NCBI GenBank assembly: GCA_021234155.1 | Contig: JAJEKV010000100.1 | Span: 3,324,116-3,388,115 of the forward strand | DNA: 64,000 nucleotides | DNA from: Isoetes taiwanensis | Lineage: Eukaryota; Streptophyta; Lycopodiopsida; Isoetales; Isoetaceae | Reading direction: 5' to 3' | In this document: positions 1 through 11,196 of the stretch, one piece after another | Position numbering within the stretch: the stretch's first letter is position 1 | Layout: each line of letters begins with the position of its first letter | The notes under the pieces: generated by a model | The model's database searches: none | What the model was told of the DNA's origin: nothing | The model's input: the letters and a program-made list of their open reading frames with translations, nothing else | Made by a program: the position numbers and the translations under genes

Positions 1-1618
1 ATGCTAAAAATATTGTTAATTACACGATGTCACAAAGCGTGAGCAGCAAGTAGCACTTGCACTGTCTGAAGTGCAGAAAAAAGCAGATGATCTCTTTCAT
101 TGTGAGTCCTCCATAGATAGGCAAGCCCTAGTGTCAAAGAAGAAATGTTTATAATTTTTGCACTTAGCAGACCATTTTGACAGTTATAGCCACAGATGTT
201 AGCAACCAACAATTCGAGCATGTTGTAATATAGCCAAACATAACATATGCTATAGCTTCAGAAAAGATGAGTTTTGAAGATCATAGTGCCATAATAGGTC
301 CTACTCTGCTTGATGTGCAGGGGCTTGCGTCAGGAGCTTACCAAAGTTAATGCAACCCAGCACAGCCAATCATATCATCTTATCAAATGGCGAATAACAG
401 CTCTAGCGAATCTTCAGCTTATGAGATTTTTATCACGGAATCAGGCTCTTTTTAAATTGATGTTACTTCTTTCAGCATCGGTTCAAGCAGCTGATCAAAG
501 GTAAAAAGGTTTGAGCTTCTATGCTGGAATGTGTGCTTTAGAGCTTTTGGTAACTGGAAAGGATAGTTTTGTTTTAAAACAAGCAGCTTATTGGCCCTTT
601 TGAATGGGTTGTTGTATGTATATAAGTACCACTTTCTGTGATTTCTCTCTAAGTTTTTTGTTTAAGAGTTGCAAGTTCACGAGGAAGTAAAAACTTATGA
701 TTTATGATGTAAATTTGCTATACACTACCGCTATAAGTTCTGCATCAAAGCTTCTGATGCGATACGTGTTCGATGGGAATGCTCTAGCACTGAATTTACT
801 TACTCTTTTTTAAAGAAAAGAACTTTGGTTGTGACTTAAAAATGTAAGTTATATGCAAGTACACGTTGAACATGCTCTAAAAAATGTAAGTTATATGCAG
901 GTTGTGCATTTGACATGTTGAACATGCTCTGCCAATATTAGCTTCAATTTTGAAGCCTTGCAGATGTTTTATTTAATACATTCTCATTGCTTGAAAATTG
1001 AGTGGATATCTACATGTAATCCTCAGGTAATAACATATGACAATTTATTAACTAATTAATGCTATCTACACCTGTTTTGTTTGCATTGTTATATCATTAT
1101 CAGTTCACACACAATTGCCTTACAAAAGCACCCAGAGGTCCAGTTCGAGAAGGGAATCCTCAGAGTTCAATTCCCTCATTATGGTGACTTATAGTTCCTT
1201 TTAATATCCATTAAGCAGAAGTGTGACATTAAATTTTGAATGTATTGTCGAATAGAATTGAATAGAACCAACAAATTAGATTAACAAGCCCAACAGTTGT
1301 AGTATGTTATGGTGAAGGTTAAGCCCCAAGCTTTAGCACCAACGTTCAAGGTTCATCCTATTGCTTACAATGTTATCTTTGACTACAAGGCTTCAAAACT
1401 TTAATTCAACTTTGACGAGCATACATTAAATGTTCACACCATTCTAAACTCGCATGTATAGCATTTAGGAGGAGGGTATACCGCACAATATTCTCGCAAG
1501 AAGAGCATTTGGGAGGCTGGTATACCACAAACTGTTCCAGATTCACACAATTTTTCAAACTGTAAGTGAGTGGGTAAGAGAAATGTTCACGGCGGCCTTG
1601 GCCGCCGCGATAAATTTC

Positions 1619-1694
1619 TTGTAGAACATAATTTAAGCGCCCCAAAGTATAATTTAAGAGCCCCAAGGTAGAACATAATTTAAGAGCCCCAAGG
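1619..1694. repeat. Short tandem repeat, three ~26-bp units
   Basis: The phrase ATAATTTAAG followed by (A/C)GCCCCAA occurs three times in succession, two of the units preceded by GTAGAAC. Immediately upstream (1455-1530) a pair of diverged GCATTTRGGAGG...GGTATACC units is also visible. Simple local tandem duplication; no function inferred. Confidence 0.7.
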
Positions 1695-2144
1695 TGTCAC
1701 TTGTAGCATCGGCGCTACTTCTACCCAGAATTTAAGCCCTTATATATAGGCCAAGCAGATGCCATAGAGCCAATGGTAAAATGTGGACCTCCTTATATAT
1801 AGAGGAATGGCATTCCCTATTCACCTCGTGGCCAACGATCGGTAGTAGCCAAGAGCAGCCCATTGAATAAACAAAGAATGGTAGATCATATGCCATTCCC
1901 CTACAATAGAGAAGTTGGAGGAGCCAGTTTGAGTCAATTTAGAGAGTTCTTGCATAAAACCGGCCAATTCTTGCATAAATTTGGCAAGTTTTAAAGTAAG
2001 TCTACAATTCTTGCACAGATTTGGCTCCATTTTTGCACAAATGTGCTGCCATTCCATCCACTTCCACGAGGTCGTGTTATTTTTTTCAAGATCTGCTTCA
2101 TCCAATTCCATAGAATCAAGAGCTTCAACAAACGGCACTCCAAG

Positions 2145-2338
2145 AGCCTCAAACCCTAACCTAACTTATGTCCAAACTCAAAGATCTTTTGGCATAGGTT
2201 AATAATAGCTTGCCATTTGAAAAAAAAAAAGCAGCACCCCAAACCCTAACGTAACCTACCAACCTAACTTATGTCCAAACTCAAAAATCTCTTGGCATAG
2301 GCTAATAATAACTTGCCATTTGAATTAAAAAAGAAGCA
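2145..2338. repeat. Tandem duplication of an A-tailed ~95-bp unit
   Basis: Two adjacent units share AAACCCTAAC, then CTTATGTCCAAACTCAAA, a CTTTTGGCATAGG/CTCTTGGCATAGG core, and CTTGCCATTTGAA followed by an A-rich tract (A12 near 2219-2230 in unit 1; TTAAAAAAG in unit 2). Ending each unit with an A tract resembles tandemly repeated retroposon tails, but no SINE promoter is visible. The AAACCCTAAC words look telomere-like but are only single copies. Confidence 0.7.
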
Positions 2339-4681
2339 CCCAACGTATCACACCTTTAACACCATGCTCCTTGGTTTTTTATGCCTAAAACAGTCATAAC
2401 GCCCTAGGGCATTATCACGAAGGCTCATATAGCCCAAGAGAGTTAACACGAAGGCTCATAACACCCTCCCTCGAAGCAGGGTGCTAAGAAAGATAATGCC
2501 CAAGCCCTCGGGCATTAATGGGAATAGCCCAAGCCATTTTGGCCATGGCCATATTGTACAAGAATTTTATTCCCATGCTGCCTTTTTAGCATGCATTAAA
2601 GCTTTGGGAGACCTTTCTAAACTTTTGGCATGCATTGGGCTCCAATGTTATAGGTTGTGTTAGACAATGCCAGATTTTTTAATCTATCATTTGGGGATAT
2701 GATGATCATGATGAGATTTTATACCATGACGATGAGTTGAAGGGAAAGGGCATATGGACACGTTTTACAATGTCATGAAATGATTTGCCTTTCCAATTTT
2801 ATATTTGTTTTGGAACGAGTGGTGGGAATGAGAGGTGCCCCATGAAAGTACACGCCAACCCATCACCAAATTGCCGACCCAACTTGATTTGCACATTAGA
2901 AGACTAGCTAGACGCAGAACAGCAAGAAAACAGGCAATTCCTATGCACAGACACTCATACTCGATAATGGTCCCAATAGAGTTTCTAAGTACCAAATGGT
3001 CTCACTATTTGTGAGCACACTATTACTAGATAATGGTCTCAATAGTGTTGAACTACGTAAAATGCGAAGGATGCAGGAAGTGAGTTTCTGGAAGCACACT
3101 AGAAACTATGCAATCCTTTAATAAAAACCATAAAAAGATCTATTGCAAACTTATGTTTGCATTTTGTAATACATTCAAATAATCATATAGTGCTAATGTG
3201 TCCAATCAGCTACCGCTGTGCAAAATCCAAAACCCAAAGTTCTTAGAAATACTAGCTTAGTTAGACTAGTGTCTTCATAAGTTAGATGACCCAATTACTG
3301 ATTAGAATTTATGATCCCTCTTTTATAGCAACAGCATAGCATATCCATTCTAATAATCCGTAATCTTGATTTATTGGTGGCAGATGAGTATAAGAGTGCT
3401 GAATAAAATGACACGCGTCACTAAGGAGTGCATGCCCGGAAAACTAAACCCTATAACCCCTTTTTGTTGCAAGAATAAATATGCGAACAGAAATTTCTCA
3501 AGCTATCAATACTAGCCACATAAAACACATCCACAACCCTCGTTTGTAGCCGCTCATTTTTGGAACACTTGTAATCTTCTAAGAAATAAAAACTTACCTC
3601 ACCGTTTTTGTTGTATTCTCTTCCTAAAATTTTTTACCAGAAGCCAAGATCTGGCAGTCTTGGAACCCCCGCTTGGTTTAGAACACATTTTATCTCCCAG
3701 TGCCTAAAATACTATCTCAGAACAAAAAATTATCTCTGCGACTATCTAATGAGTTTCATGCAAACTTACCTCTCTCTACTCGATGTAATATTCTGTGTAC
3801 AACTTATTTGTAGGACTTGCAATACTTCCATGAAAATGGTAACAACTGTCATCACAAATTTCACAGAAAACCATTTCAAACCTCCACTTAATGCATAAAA
3901 GCAACATCAAAAGAACCTGATCCCATTCCAAAAAGACCACGTCCTCCAATAAACACAATGTTACAAATGTAACAGGTAGTGGCTTTAGAAAACATTGTCA
4001 AAGCTAGATATGAAAGGCTATAGAACGTCAATTATTTGGAGGTGCTTAACATGAGTTGACATACCATTGGATCAATAAAAACAAATTATCAAGAAGTTTT
4101 CCTACCTGAGTTGTCCTCCTTTAGAGGCCCTGTAGTAAAGAAATATTCCCATACCTTCACCCCATCCACAAGCATCAAGGGTCTTCTCTCAGGGACTAGC
4201 TGCATTAGCAGTGAAATCAGATGCGAAATGACAGTCAGATTTGGCTAAATTTCACTGCCTGGGTAGAGCAAAAAAGTAAAATAATCACACATGCTGATAA
4301 GACAGCCCATACTGATTGTGCATAAAAATACAGCAGAGAATGGAAGAGAAGTCTGAAAGCTTCGTTTCAATCATCTCATGAATGGATCTATTCAATAAAG
4401 GATCAGCTTGACCCATGCCATCTAGAAAAAACAACAGATGGAAATCTAGGAAGTTTAACTAAATGCAAGACCTATAAGCAACCAGCCAAAGAAGAGTTTT
4501 TACCAAGACAAAAAAAAACTTTTAAAGACATATAGACGGAAATTAGTCCTTATGATTGGCAGATGTACTGGTCAATTTTTACCATGCTAACAGACTACAT
4601 GATAGAGCATCATGACATATGCAAGCAAAAGACATACAAAAAATTAAACTGAAGAAAAGTCATTTTTGGAGCGAGTCAGGC

Positions 4682-6321
4682 TCAATATGGACGATTTCGA
4701 TGTCCACCACCATCCCGTCTGTCTGCACCGCCAGAACCACGATACCCACCTCCTCCACCACCTCTTCCACCACGAAATTCTGTCTGTGGTCTAGGGGCAG
4801 TCTTTTCTGCCATTGCAACCTTGATTTTGTGTCCTCTCATATCAAAATCATTAAAGAAACCTCCAGCAGAGTGTGCAGCTTGTGGATCTTCATATGAAAG
4901 AACCGCATCACCTTTTTGCTTACCAGAATCATCAGTATAAATTTTGATATTATAAGGCCACTGGTCCTTATAACCACGCTTTTGTTTAATCCTGGCCACT
5001 TGCCCAATGCCCCCAAACAGTTGCCTTAATTCCTCAATCTGGACATCTAGTGGTAGATTAGAAATATAGATTCTAGTATTCTCACAACCAGAATCACAAT
5101 TTGCATCACATTGTTTTATTTTTGAACCATCTGCTCCTTCAGCACCCTTTGAATAATCTCTACCTTGCTCTGAGCGGGCATCCTGATAACTTGGGGTTGA
5201 TCTCCACCATAGGCACCTCCTCCCTTCCCTCCTCCTCGATAACCATCATAACCGCCACCTCCATAACTAGGTGGATTATTGTGACCAGAACCACCCCCAT
5301 ATCCTCCTCCTCCATGACCTGCAGCATTACCATAGTCACCACTTTCATCTGCCGCCCTCCAGCAGGTTTAGGTGCATGACATTTGTTGCACTCTGTTCTC
5401 CTTGCAAAGTTCAAGTTCCCACAGCTGGCATTAGGGCAAACCCAATCTCCCTCCCGACCACTACCGCTTCTACCATCCCTGCCCCCTTCCACCATAACCT
5501 CCACCTCTTCCATCATATCCTTCATTTCCGCCACCACGGCCCCCATATCCACCACCTCTACCCTGATCATACCCTTCCCTACCACCACGAGCTCCTCTTG
5601 AATCGAATCCTTCCCCACTTCCTCCTCTTCCTCCATATCCACCACCTTGGCCTGATTTCGCATTATCTCCTGACCTACCCTGGCCTCCCCTACCTTGAGA
5701 GCCATCATACCCGTCACCAGATCCCCTGCCTCCATAGTTTCCTCCCTTCGCCTGATACCCTTCTGTGCCATCGCGACCATAAGCGCGATTCTGACTGCGA
5801 TCTTGCGAACCCTCGTAACCATCCCCGCTTCTCCCACTATAACCCCTATCACCTTGTTGTCCATAATTTCCAGCACCACCACCATAAGCTCCACTTGCTG
5901 TTTGGGTACCATATGATCCACCATAGCCACCACCTGTTCCACCTTGTCCTCCGCCCTGTGAGTATCCACCTTGGTTACCATACCCTTGATTTCCCCCAGC
6001 TCCACCTTGGCTGCCATAACCCTGATTTCCCGCATACCCTTGATAACCAGCATTTCCATATGCTCCATAGCCTGCATCCCCTCCAGAAGGGGGTGCAGCA
6101 CCATAACCACTGCCACTTTTATCATATGGCTCCCCTCTTCCAGCTCCGTAGCCATCCCCACCATCTCGACGCTGCCCACCAGCGCTTCCCCTACTTTGTG
6201 AAGAATCGTATGATTGGCCTCTTGCAGCCCTGTCCCCACTGCCGTTTGTTTGAGATGGCTCATATGGGTCGTATGCTCCACCACCGCCGTAGGAAGGAGG
6301 CGGCGCGTATGAACCCTCCAT
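4682..6321 (-). pseudogene. TAF15/FUS-type RNA-binding protein, frameshifted and intronless
   Basis: The family consists of nuclear RNA-binding TFIID-associated factors (TAF15/TAF15b in plants, the FUS/EWS/TAF15 group in animals). The start ATG at 6321 opens a 283-codon Gly/Tyr/Gln/Ser-rich low-complexity region. A RanBP2-type zinc finger follows at about 5448-5362, with W-V-C, C-x4-C-x10-C-x2-C spacing and the N and R residues usual for this family. After a second Gly-rich stretch an RRM is readable from about 5075 to 4830 (RNP2 IYISNL). The RGG-rich tail ends RNRPY and a TGA at 4682. The frame changes three times: at a GGGGG run near 5476, near 5357 just after the finger, and near 5190. No introns interrupt the coding part, whereas the plant homologues I know are multi-exon. 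This suggests a retrocopy; homopolymer errors in the assembly are the alternative. Upstream, CCGGTGAGC near 6400 and TTGTTAAG near 6325 (minus strand) could bound a small 5' UTR intron, which would argue against a retrocopy. Confidence 0.8.
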
Positions 6322-8299
6322 AGCTTAACAATGAAATTTATATGAATCTCAGCGCAATCTCCACGAATGATTACAAAATTTGAATCAATCAAAAGCTCAC
6401 CGGCTGATCTTGAAGCTGGAGCTGGCAACTTTCTTCGGCTCAGTAGATCCGGCACAACAAAAGCGGAGGCAAGTCCTCGGCCAAGGCGCAAGAGAAAATG
6501 ATCTTTTAGGTCATGGATTACAAAGTAGTTGCAGAGCTAGGGTTAACGAGCGGATAATGCCGTGACACATCATTCCTAATGAACGGGGGAGATCCCTCGA
6601 CGTAATTCCTGATATTTCAAACGGTACACACGATCAACGATCGCCCTTACGCCTTGGGATAGGCACACCCTCTGTTTTGAAGGTAGAGGCCCCCATTTCT
6701 ATGTGGAGCCTGATTTTTAGTGTACCATTTTTTAGCTGGCTTGCCTGCCGTTGTTAACAGGCCAGTTACCTGTTGTTAAGAGACAGAAACGGAAAGGAAG
6801 AAGAAGATTGAACAACAGTTTCTCACCTGTTGTTATCTCGGAGGCCCTCCTTAAGATTGGATGCACAGCCCTCTCTCGTATCAGAATCATCTACGGAGGC
6901 ATATACGAAGGCTCCCAAGAAACCTTGGCATGTGGCCAGGCTTAGTACTCGAGGATTGGATCCCGTCCTCTGGAATCCCACGGTCAACAGGATCCCCTCC
7001 TTGGGAATCCCATAGTTAAGTGCGCAGTTAAAGAGTTATTGCGCAGTTTTATGGAGCATTCACGGGATGGACTTTTTCCGCAGCAGCGGGCACACACAAC
7101 AGCGAGCTATAATGCCGCTTCAAAAAAATTTTCCACCACTCTGATGGCCTCACGCGGATTTGGTTGTTGCTGCAAGGCCTTAGCTGCAAGATGTGACTGC
7201 AAATTGGCTGCAAAGAATGTTTTATTCATATGCGAACATAATGGAATCTTCATCGATGGTTCTTTTCTGGCTGCTGCTAATTTCTCTAATTTGTGCCTGC
7301 GGTGCAGCTTGATTCAAAACAACATGTGAACACAAAAGCCAAAAGAGCCATCCAAGTTGCCACTCCATAGTTGTTGCAGCTGCAAATCTGATCCATCATG
7401 TGAATGTTGCACTAGGCTGATTTTCGGCGGGATCAAGGATCTTCGATAGCAGCGGCACTTGCCTCACTTCCTCTTTTGCTCCTACCTGCACATTTGATCC
7501 AGCCCATTTCGACCACCTATGAACTGATCCCATAATCAAGGGAGAAAAACCATTCGAAAAAAACTCTAACTTTCCTTATAAGAGGCAAAAACTTTGCACT
7601 GTAACTGCTTAATAAGGTGGGATCACACCTCCAGGATACCCCAAATAGGGTAAAAGTATCAAATGCCCAACTTTACATGGTTTTTATTTGCAAAACATTT
7701 AATCATTCTTAACAAATAAAGGAGAGGGTTGGAGTTGTTTTTTAAAGGCGATCATGGGTAAGGGTTGTCGCGTGGCTACAACAGAACTTTTAGGGAGAGA
7801 TAGGAAGGTGGTTATTTGATCTGACAGATAAAAGTCTTCTTGTATTGGAGAACAGAAGCTGGAACTCCATTCTGCCATAGTGGGAGGGGTAGCGGGGAGC
7901 AGGTCTCCCGTTGAGGCAGAATGGGAGACGAGCTTTCGTTCCCCTACAACAGAGCAGTTGGGAGCCAAATTTTGCTCAGGTTTTAAGAACAAGGGAATTC
8001 TAAGAGAGGTGGAGCACCAATGATGCACCACCCACCGATGGCACAAACGAAGTAGCACACATGACTAGGGTTTTAGTCCACGTGGATGTCCAAATATAAC
8101 TAAGTGAATGCCCTAATAGCGATCTTTTCTTTTTCTCTTTTTTCTAAGCTGCTTCTTCGGTGGCACAATATCTGTCTGCCATGGCCAACCTTCCGACATG
8201 CAAGAGTGCATGTTTCTTGCCTTATGGAGTGATATTCCGCTCTACTAGTGCTCCTTTCATTTCTACAACCATATATTTTTATTGCTTTCATTTCCATGG
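6322..8299. other. Intergenic DNA between the TAF15-like gene and the nested transposons
   Basis: No convincing gene. About 6950-7015 contains a small imperfect duplication (GGATCCCGTCCTCTGGAATCC and a later GATCCCCTCCTTGGGAATCC). The interval 6322-6560 would hold the promoter and 5' UTR of the minus-strand TAF15-like gene; no clear TATA box was seen. The rest is short unrelated ORFs. Confidence 0.5.
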
Positions 8300-8374
8300 T
8301 TCCGAGGATGGCTCTCTAATTTATGGCCTCAATAAATATTTGTGGCAGGTTGTTGGGCATTTTAGAGGGAAAAG
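8300..8374 (+). repeat. 210-bp host repeat, copy A, left part (ends in LINE-1 target-site duplication)
   Basis: Starting at TTCCGAGGATGG, this is the left 75 bp of a 210-bp segment that is continuous at 30725-30934. It ends with the 13-bp target-site duplication TTAGAGGGAAAAG (8362-8374), repeated at 29384-29396 just after the LINE-1 poly(A). Copies A and B differ by one base by eye (C at 8327, T at 30752). Confidence 0.9.
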
Positions 8375-8393
8375 ACTGAGAGAGTGAATTTGA

Positions 8394-11196
8394 ATGTCGA
8401 AGGCGGCGTCGAAGGCGGCCGCTTCAGCGGCAGGAGGAAATATCAGAGAGGTGCGGGGGGACCAGAGGGAGAAGGATCCGGGAGAGCTTTCGAGGGGGAC
8501 AGGGGACCCGCAGCTGATTGCTGCTGCTGCAGAAGCACATGGGATCACATCACAGGCAGACCAGGTAACTGATGCTTTTTTGAGTCCTGGGAGATCGATC
8601 CACGGTTCCAGCATCACAGATGTTTCACATCAAGGTCCGAAAACTGCATTGGGGGCAAAAGCCCCATATTCTAAAGACACTCTTTGCAATCTTGATCGAA
8701 GCGGCCGAGATGACGCCTTCACAAGTCGCCCAGCCCTGCTAAACCCAGTAAAGCTTGCAAATGAGGCAGAAGCCCCTTCTTCCGGAGAGAGGTTGGGTGG
8801 AATCGATGGCAGTAAGGAGATCCAGACAAAGGAAAATGATGAGACAGAAAGAAATAGTAGTGGAGGAAGAATAGGGAAGAATGGGGCCCTACACAACAAG
8901 CTGGCAGAGCTCAGGCGACATTCTGCAGCGCAAGTTGAAGCAATAGTAGCTGGGAGACAGATTGATTGCCAAGATTTTGGAGCAGTGAATATGGTGCAGG
9001 TCCAGGATGCAGCAGAAACGGCAGCCTTGTCGGCAGTAGGGAACCGACCTGGAATCGACCTAGGTGAGCACAGCGGGGTCCCATGGCCTCCAATTCGCCC
9101 TGCCAGCTTCAGCTCAGGTTGGGCAAAAGCCAAATGGCCGGATTTAAGAGCCGGTAAATCGTCCCCTGTGGATGGGGCTTCCATCAATTCTGATCCAATT
9201 ATAGGGGCTTCCACTCTGCTCAAGGTAAACCCTCTCCCAGAACCGTCTGTTATAAATCTAGGCCCTTTTGCTGCCGCTCCTGCTTCACAGGGTATAGACC
9301 ATCCCCCAAAGGGAGCACAATACAATGGAGTAGGTAGCCTGGCTGCCAAGGCAAGCGTTTGCGCTAGCGAAGCTATCCAGAAAGTGAAAGTTGCAATGTT
9401 AGGGGCAGGGACAGGAGGCAGAGAATGTGGACAGGGAATACCCATACAATCTAGCAGTTCAGAATCATCCATGGGTGCTTCACCCATGGAAGAAGAAGAA
9501 GCCGAAGTAAATAAGAAAGAAACCGAAATGGATTATTCATCTCTAGAAAGTAGGGCAGTAAACAGGGGAAAGAATATTGGATCAGAGCATCATAATGATG
9601 GGAATGATGCTGGCCAAGGGAATTTTACACAAAACAGGGTAAATCATACAAAGGGTTCAGCGTGGAAAGGATGTGGATCAAAGTGAGAATAGTGAACAAG
9701 CCGAGATTCTCGGAGTGGATTCAAAAGCAAACCCAGGCTACTAACAGAAGCACAAGAGTCACGGAGGCTCTCCAAGCATTACAGAAAGGTCTCGTTCAGC
9801 ACCCTGGGGTAGTAACTACAAACACTGAGCCTGGATTGGTCAATGGCACTAATATGCAGACAGAAGATAATTTCCCAGTGGCTGAGATTGATCACGAGAT
9901 GCACAAAAGGTATCTGGAAAGTTTGATCTCGCGCTCAGTAGTGGGCTTCTTTACTGGGGGCTTCCTGGACCTGCGTAGGTTAAACTCATGGCTATCAGCT
10001 CACCTGAAGAGGTTAGGTTTGCCCCAACACCAATCACTAAAGGCACTGGGTAACAACTTTTTTCTCATCATGTTTGACAATGAAGCAAAGATTGGAGAGA
10101 CTAGTTGCGTCGTCTGCCAGTAACCCATTTTGCGGGAGGCTTCATTTTGTACCAGTTCTACACGCCAGGCTTTCTCCCTAATAAGCTTTCCGCTATCAAA
10201 ATCCCTTGCTGGTTTGAAATAGAGTATCTTCCACCAGACCTACTAGTCCCGGAGTTCCTAAAATCTATTGCCAACACGCTAGGCTCGTATGTATCTCACT
10301 CTATCGCCAAAGGGCCTAGAATCGTGTTGCCATCACAGCCCAACCTTGAGATCCCCAAAGGGTGGACTGTGAAAAGTGGTATGTGTTGCTTTAAGTTTTA
10401 CTCAAGCTATTAAATGGATGGGAAATAAGGAGGATGTTCCCAAATGTGGTACTAGAAGAAGTGATCAAACCAAGCCAGGCAAACGTCAATGATCAGAATG
10501 CCTCCGAGGGCAATGGCAGAGAACATGTCTCCGAGGGCAATGGCAGAGAACATGTGCATGTGACTGAAGACGGCACAAAGGTGGAAGCCCCTCAAGGGAC
10601 ACATGTTCCCCTCCAGGTTGCGGTCACTCCCCCATTTATTCCCGCTCCCGCACCAGCTTTTACTACCCCTTCTTTATCCGATGTGCCTGGAAACTTAACC
10701 CCGAGTGTGTCATGTTCTAAAGTGGACTCCATGGGTGGGGAGACTCAATGGAAAGTGGTGGCCTCCAAACATGGTATAAGAGCTAGAAATTTGGCAAGGA
10801 AATCCAGAGGCTCTCATGACATGGTGAACTCAAAATGTGCAGACTCTACAACCACTGTCGACTCTGTCTAAATATATCTCTGAGGTTTCTTCTACCGAGA
10901 AGGGGGCTCTCGCAGGTTTGATAACCAAGAATACTCGAGGAGCTAGGCTCCCTGAACCGGCTCTGGGGAATCATAAAGGCTACTCCAACTGGGCAGATAA
11001 TGAAGCAGATACAATAGATGACGTGGAGATGCTAGAGAATCCATTTGCTCTACTTGGTAAGAAAAATAAGCTGGATGCAAATATGAGTCCAGGTAACTCA
11101 GGTGAGATGAAAAGGAAGAAAGCTTCGACCTCTTCCTTTAGCATCTCCGCTGATGACAATGGTATAGCTGGCTGTCCCACAACTTTCAACTCATGA
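8394..11196 (+). pseudogene. LINE-1 ORF1 (RNA-binding, DUF4283-like), frameshifted
   Basis: ORF1 proteins coat LINE RNA in the cytoplasm. ATG at 8394 gives a 430-codon open frame, low-complexity and Ala/Ser/Glu-rich. The frame then shifts near 9680, 10110, 10420 and 10850. The conserved core is at 9890-10390: a segment SVVGFFTGG..LDLRRLNSWLS, then KRLGLPQHQS and a PCWFEIEYLPPD block, resembling the DUF4283 domain of plant LINE ORF1. The same blocks recur in the third LINE at 62890-63330, which confirms they are real protein. A 24-bp tandem repeat (SEGNGREHV twice) lies near 10500-10555. The last frame overlaps the ORF2 start at 11193 by 4 bp. No CCHC knuckle was found. Confidence 0.8.

Larger units (their letters stand above)
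1..4610. other. Gene-poor DNA left of the TAF15-like gene
   Basis: No reading frame here looks like a protein I recognise. The stretch is AT-rich with short, low-complexity ORFs. Several minus-strand splice-donor-like words are visible (reverse complements of ACTTACC near 3593 and 3766, and CTACCTGAG near 4107), so non-coding exons or 3' UTR introns of a minus-strand transcript are possible but unproven. Small internal duplications at 1619-1694 and 2145-2338 are listed separately. Around 2400-2525 there are inverted GGGCATTA/TAATGCCC-type words and a repeated ACGAAGGCTCATA, which could be a degraded MITE. Confidence 0.5.

Noticed and set aside
2151-2260. Telomeric repeat
   Set aside because: AAACCCTAAC occurs only once per duplicated unit, not in tandem.
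5160-6491. 443-codon minus-strand ORF and a 350-codon His/Leu-rich plus-strand ORF over the TAF15-like gene
   Set aside because: Frame shadows of the Gly-rich repeat coding region. Only a short part of the 443-codon frame (the zinc finger) belongs to the real protein.
8630-9487. 285-codon minus-strand ORF inside LINE-1 ORF1
   Set aside because: Shadow of the low-complexity ORF1. The plus-strand frame has homologous blocks in LINE-3.
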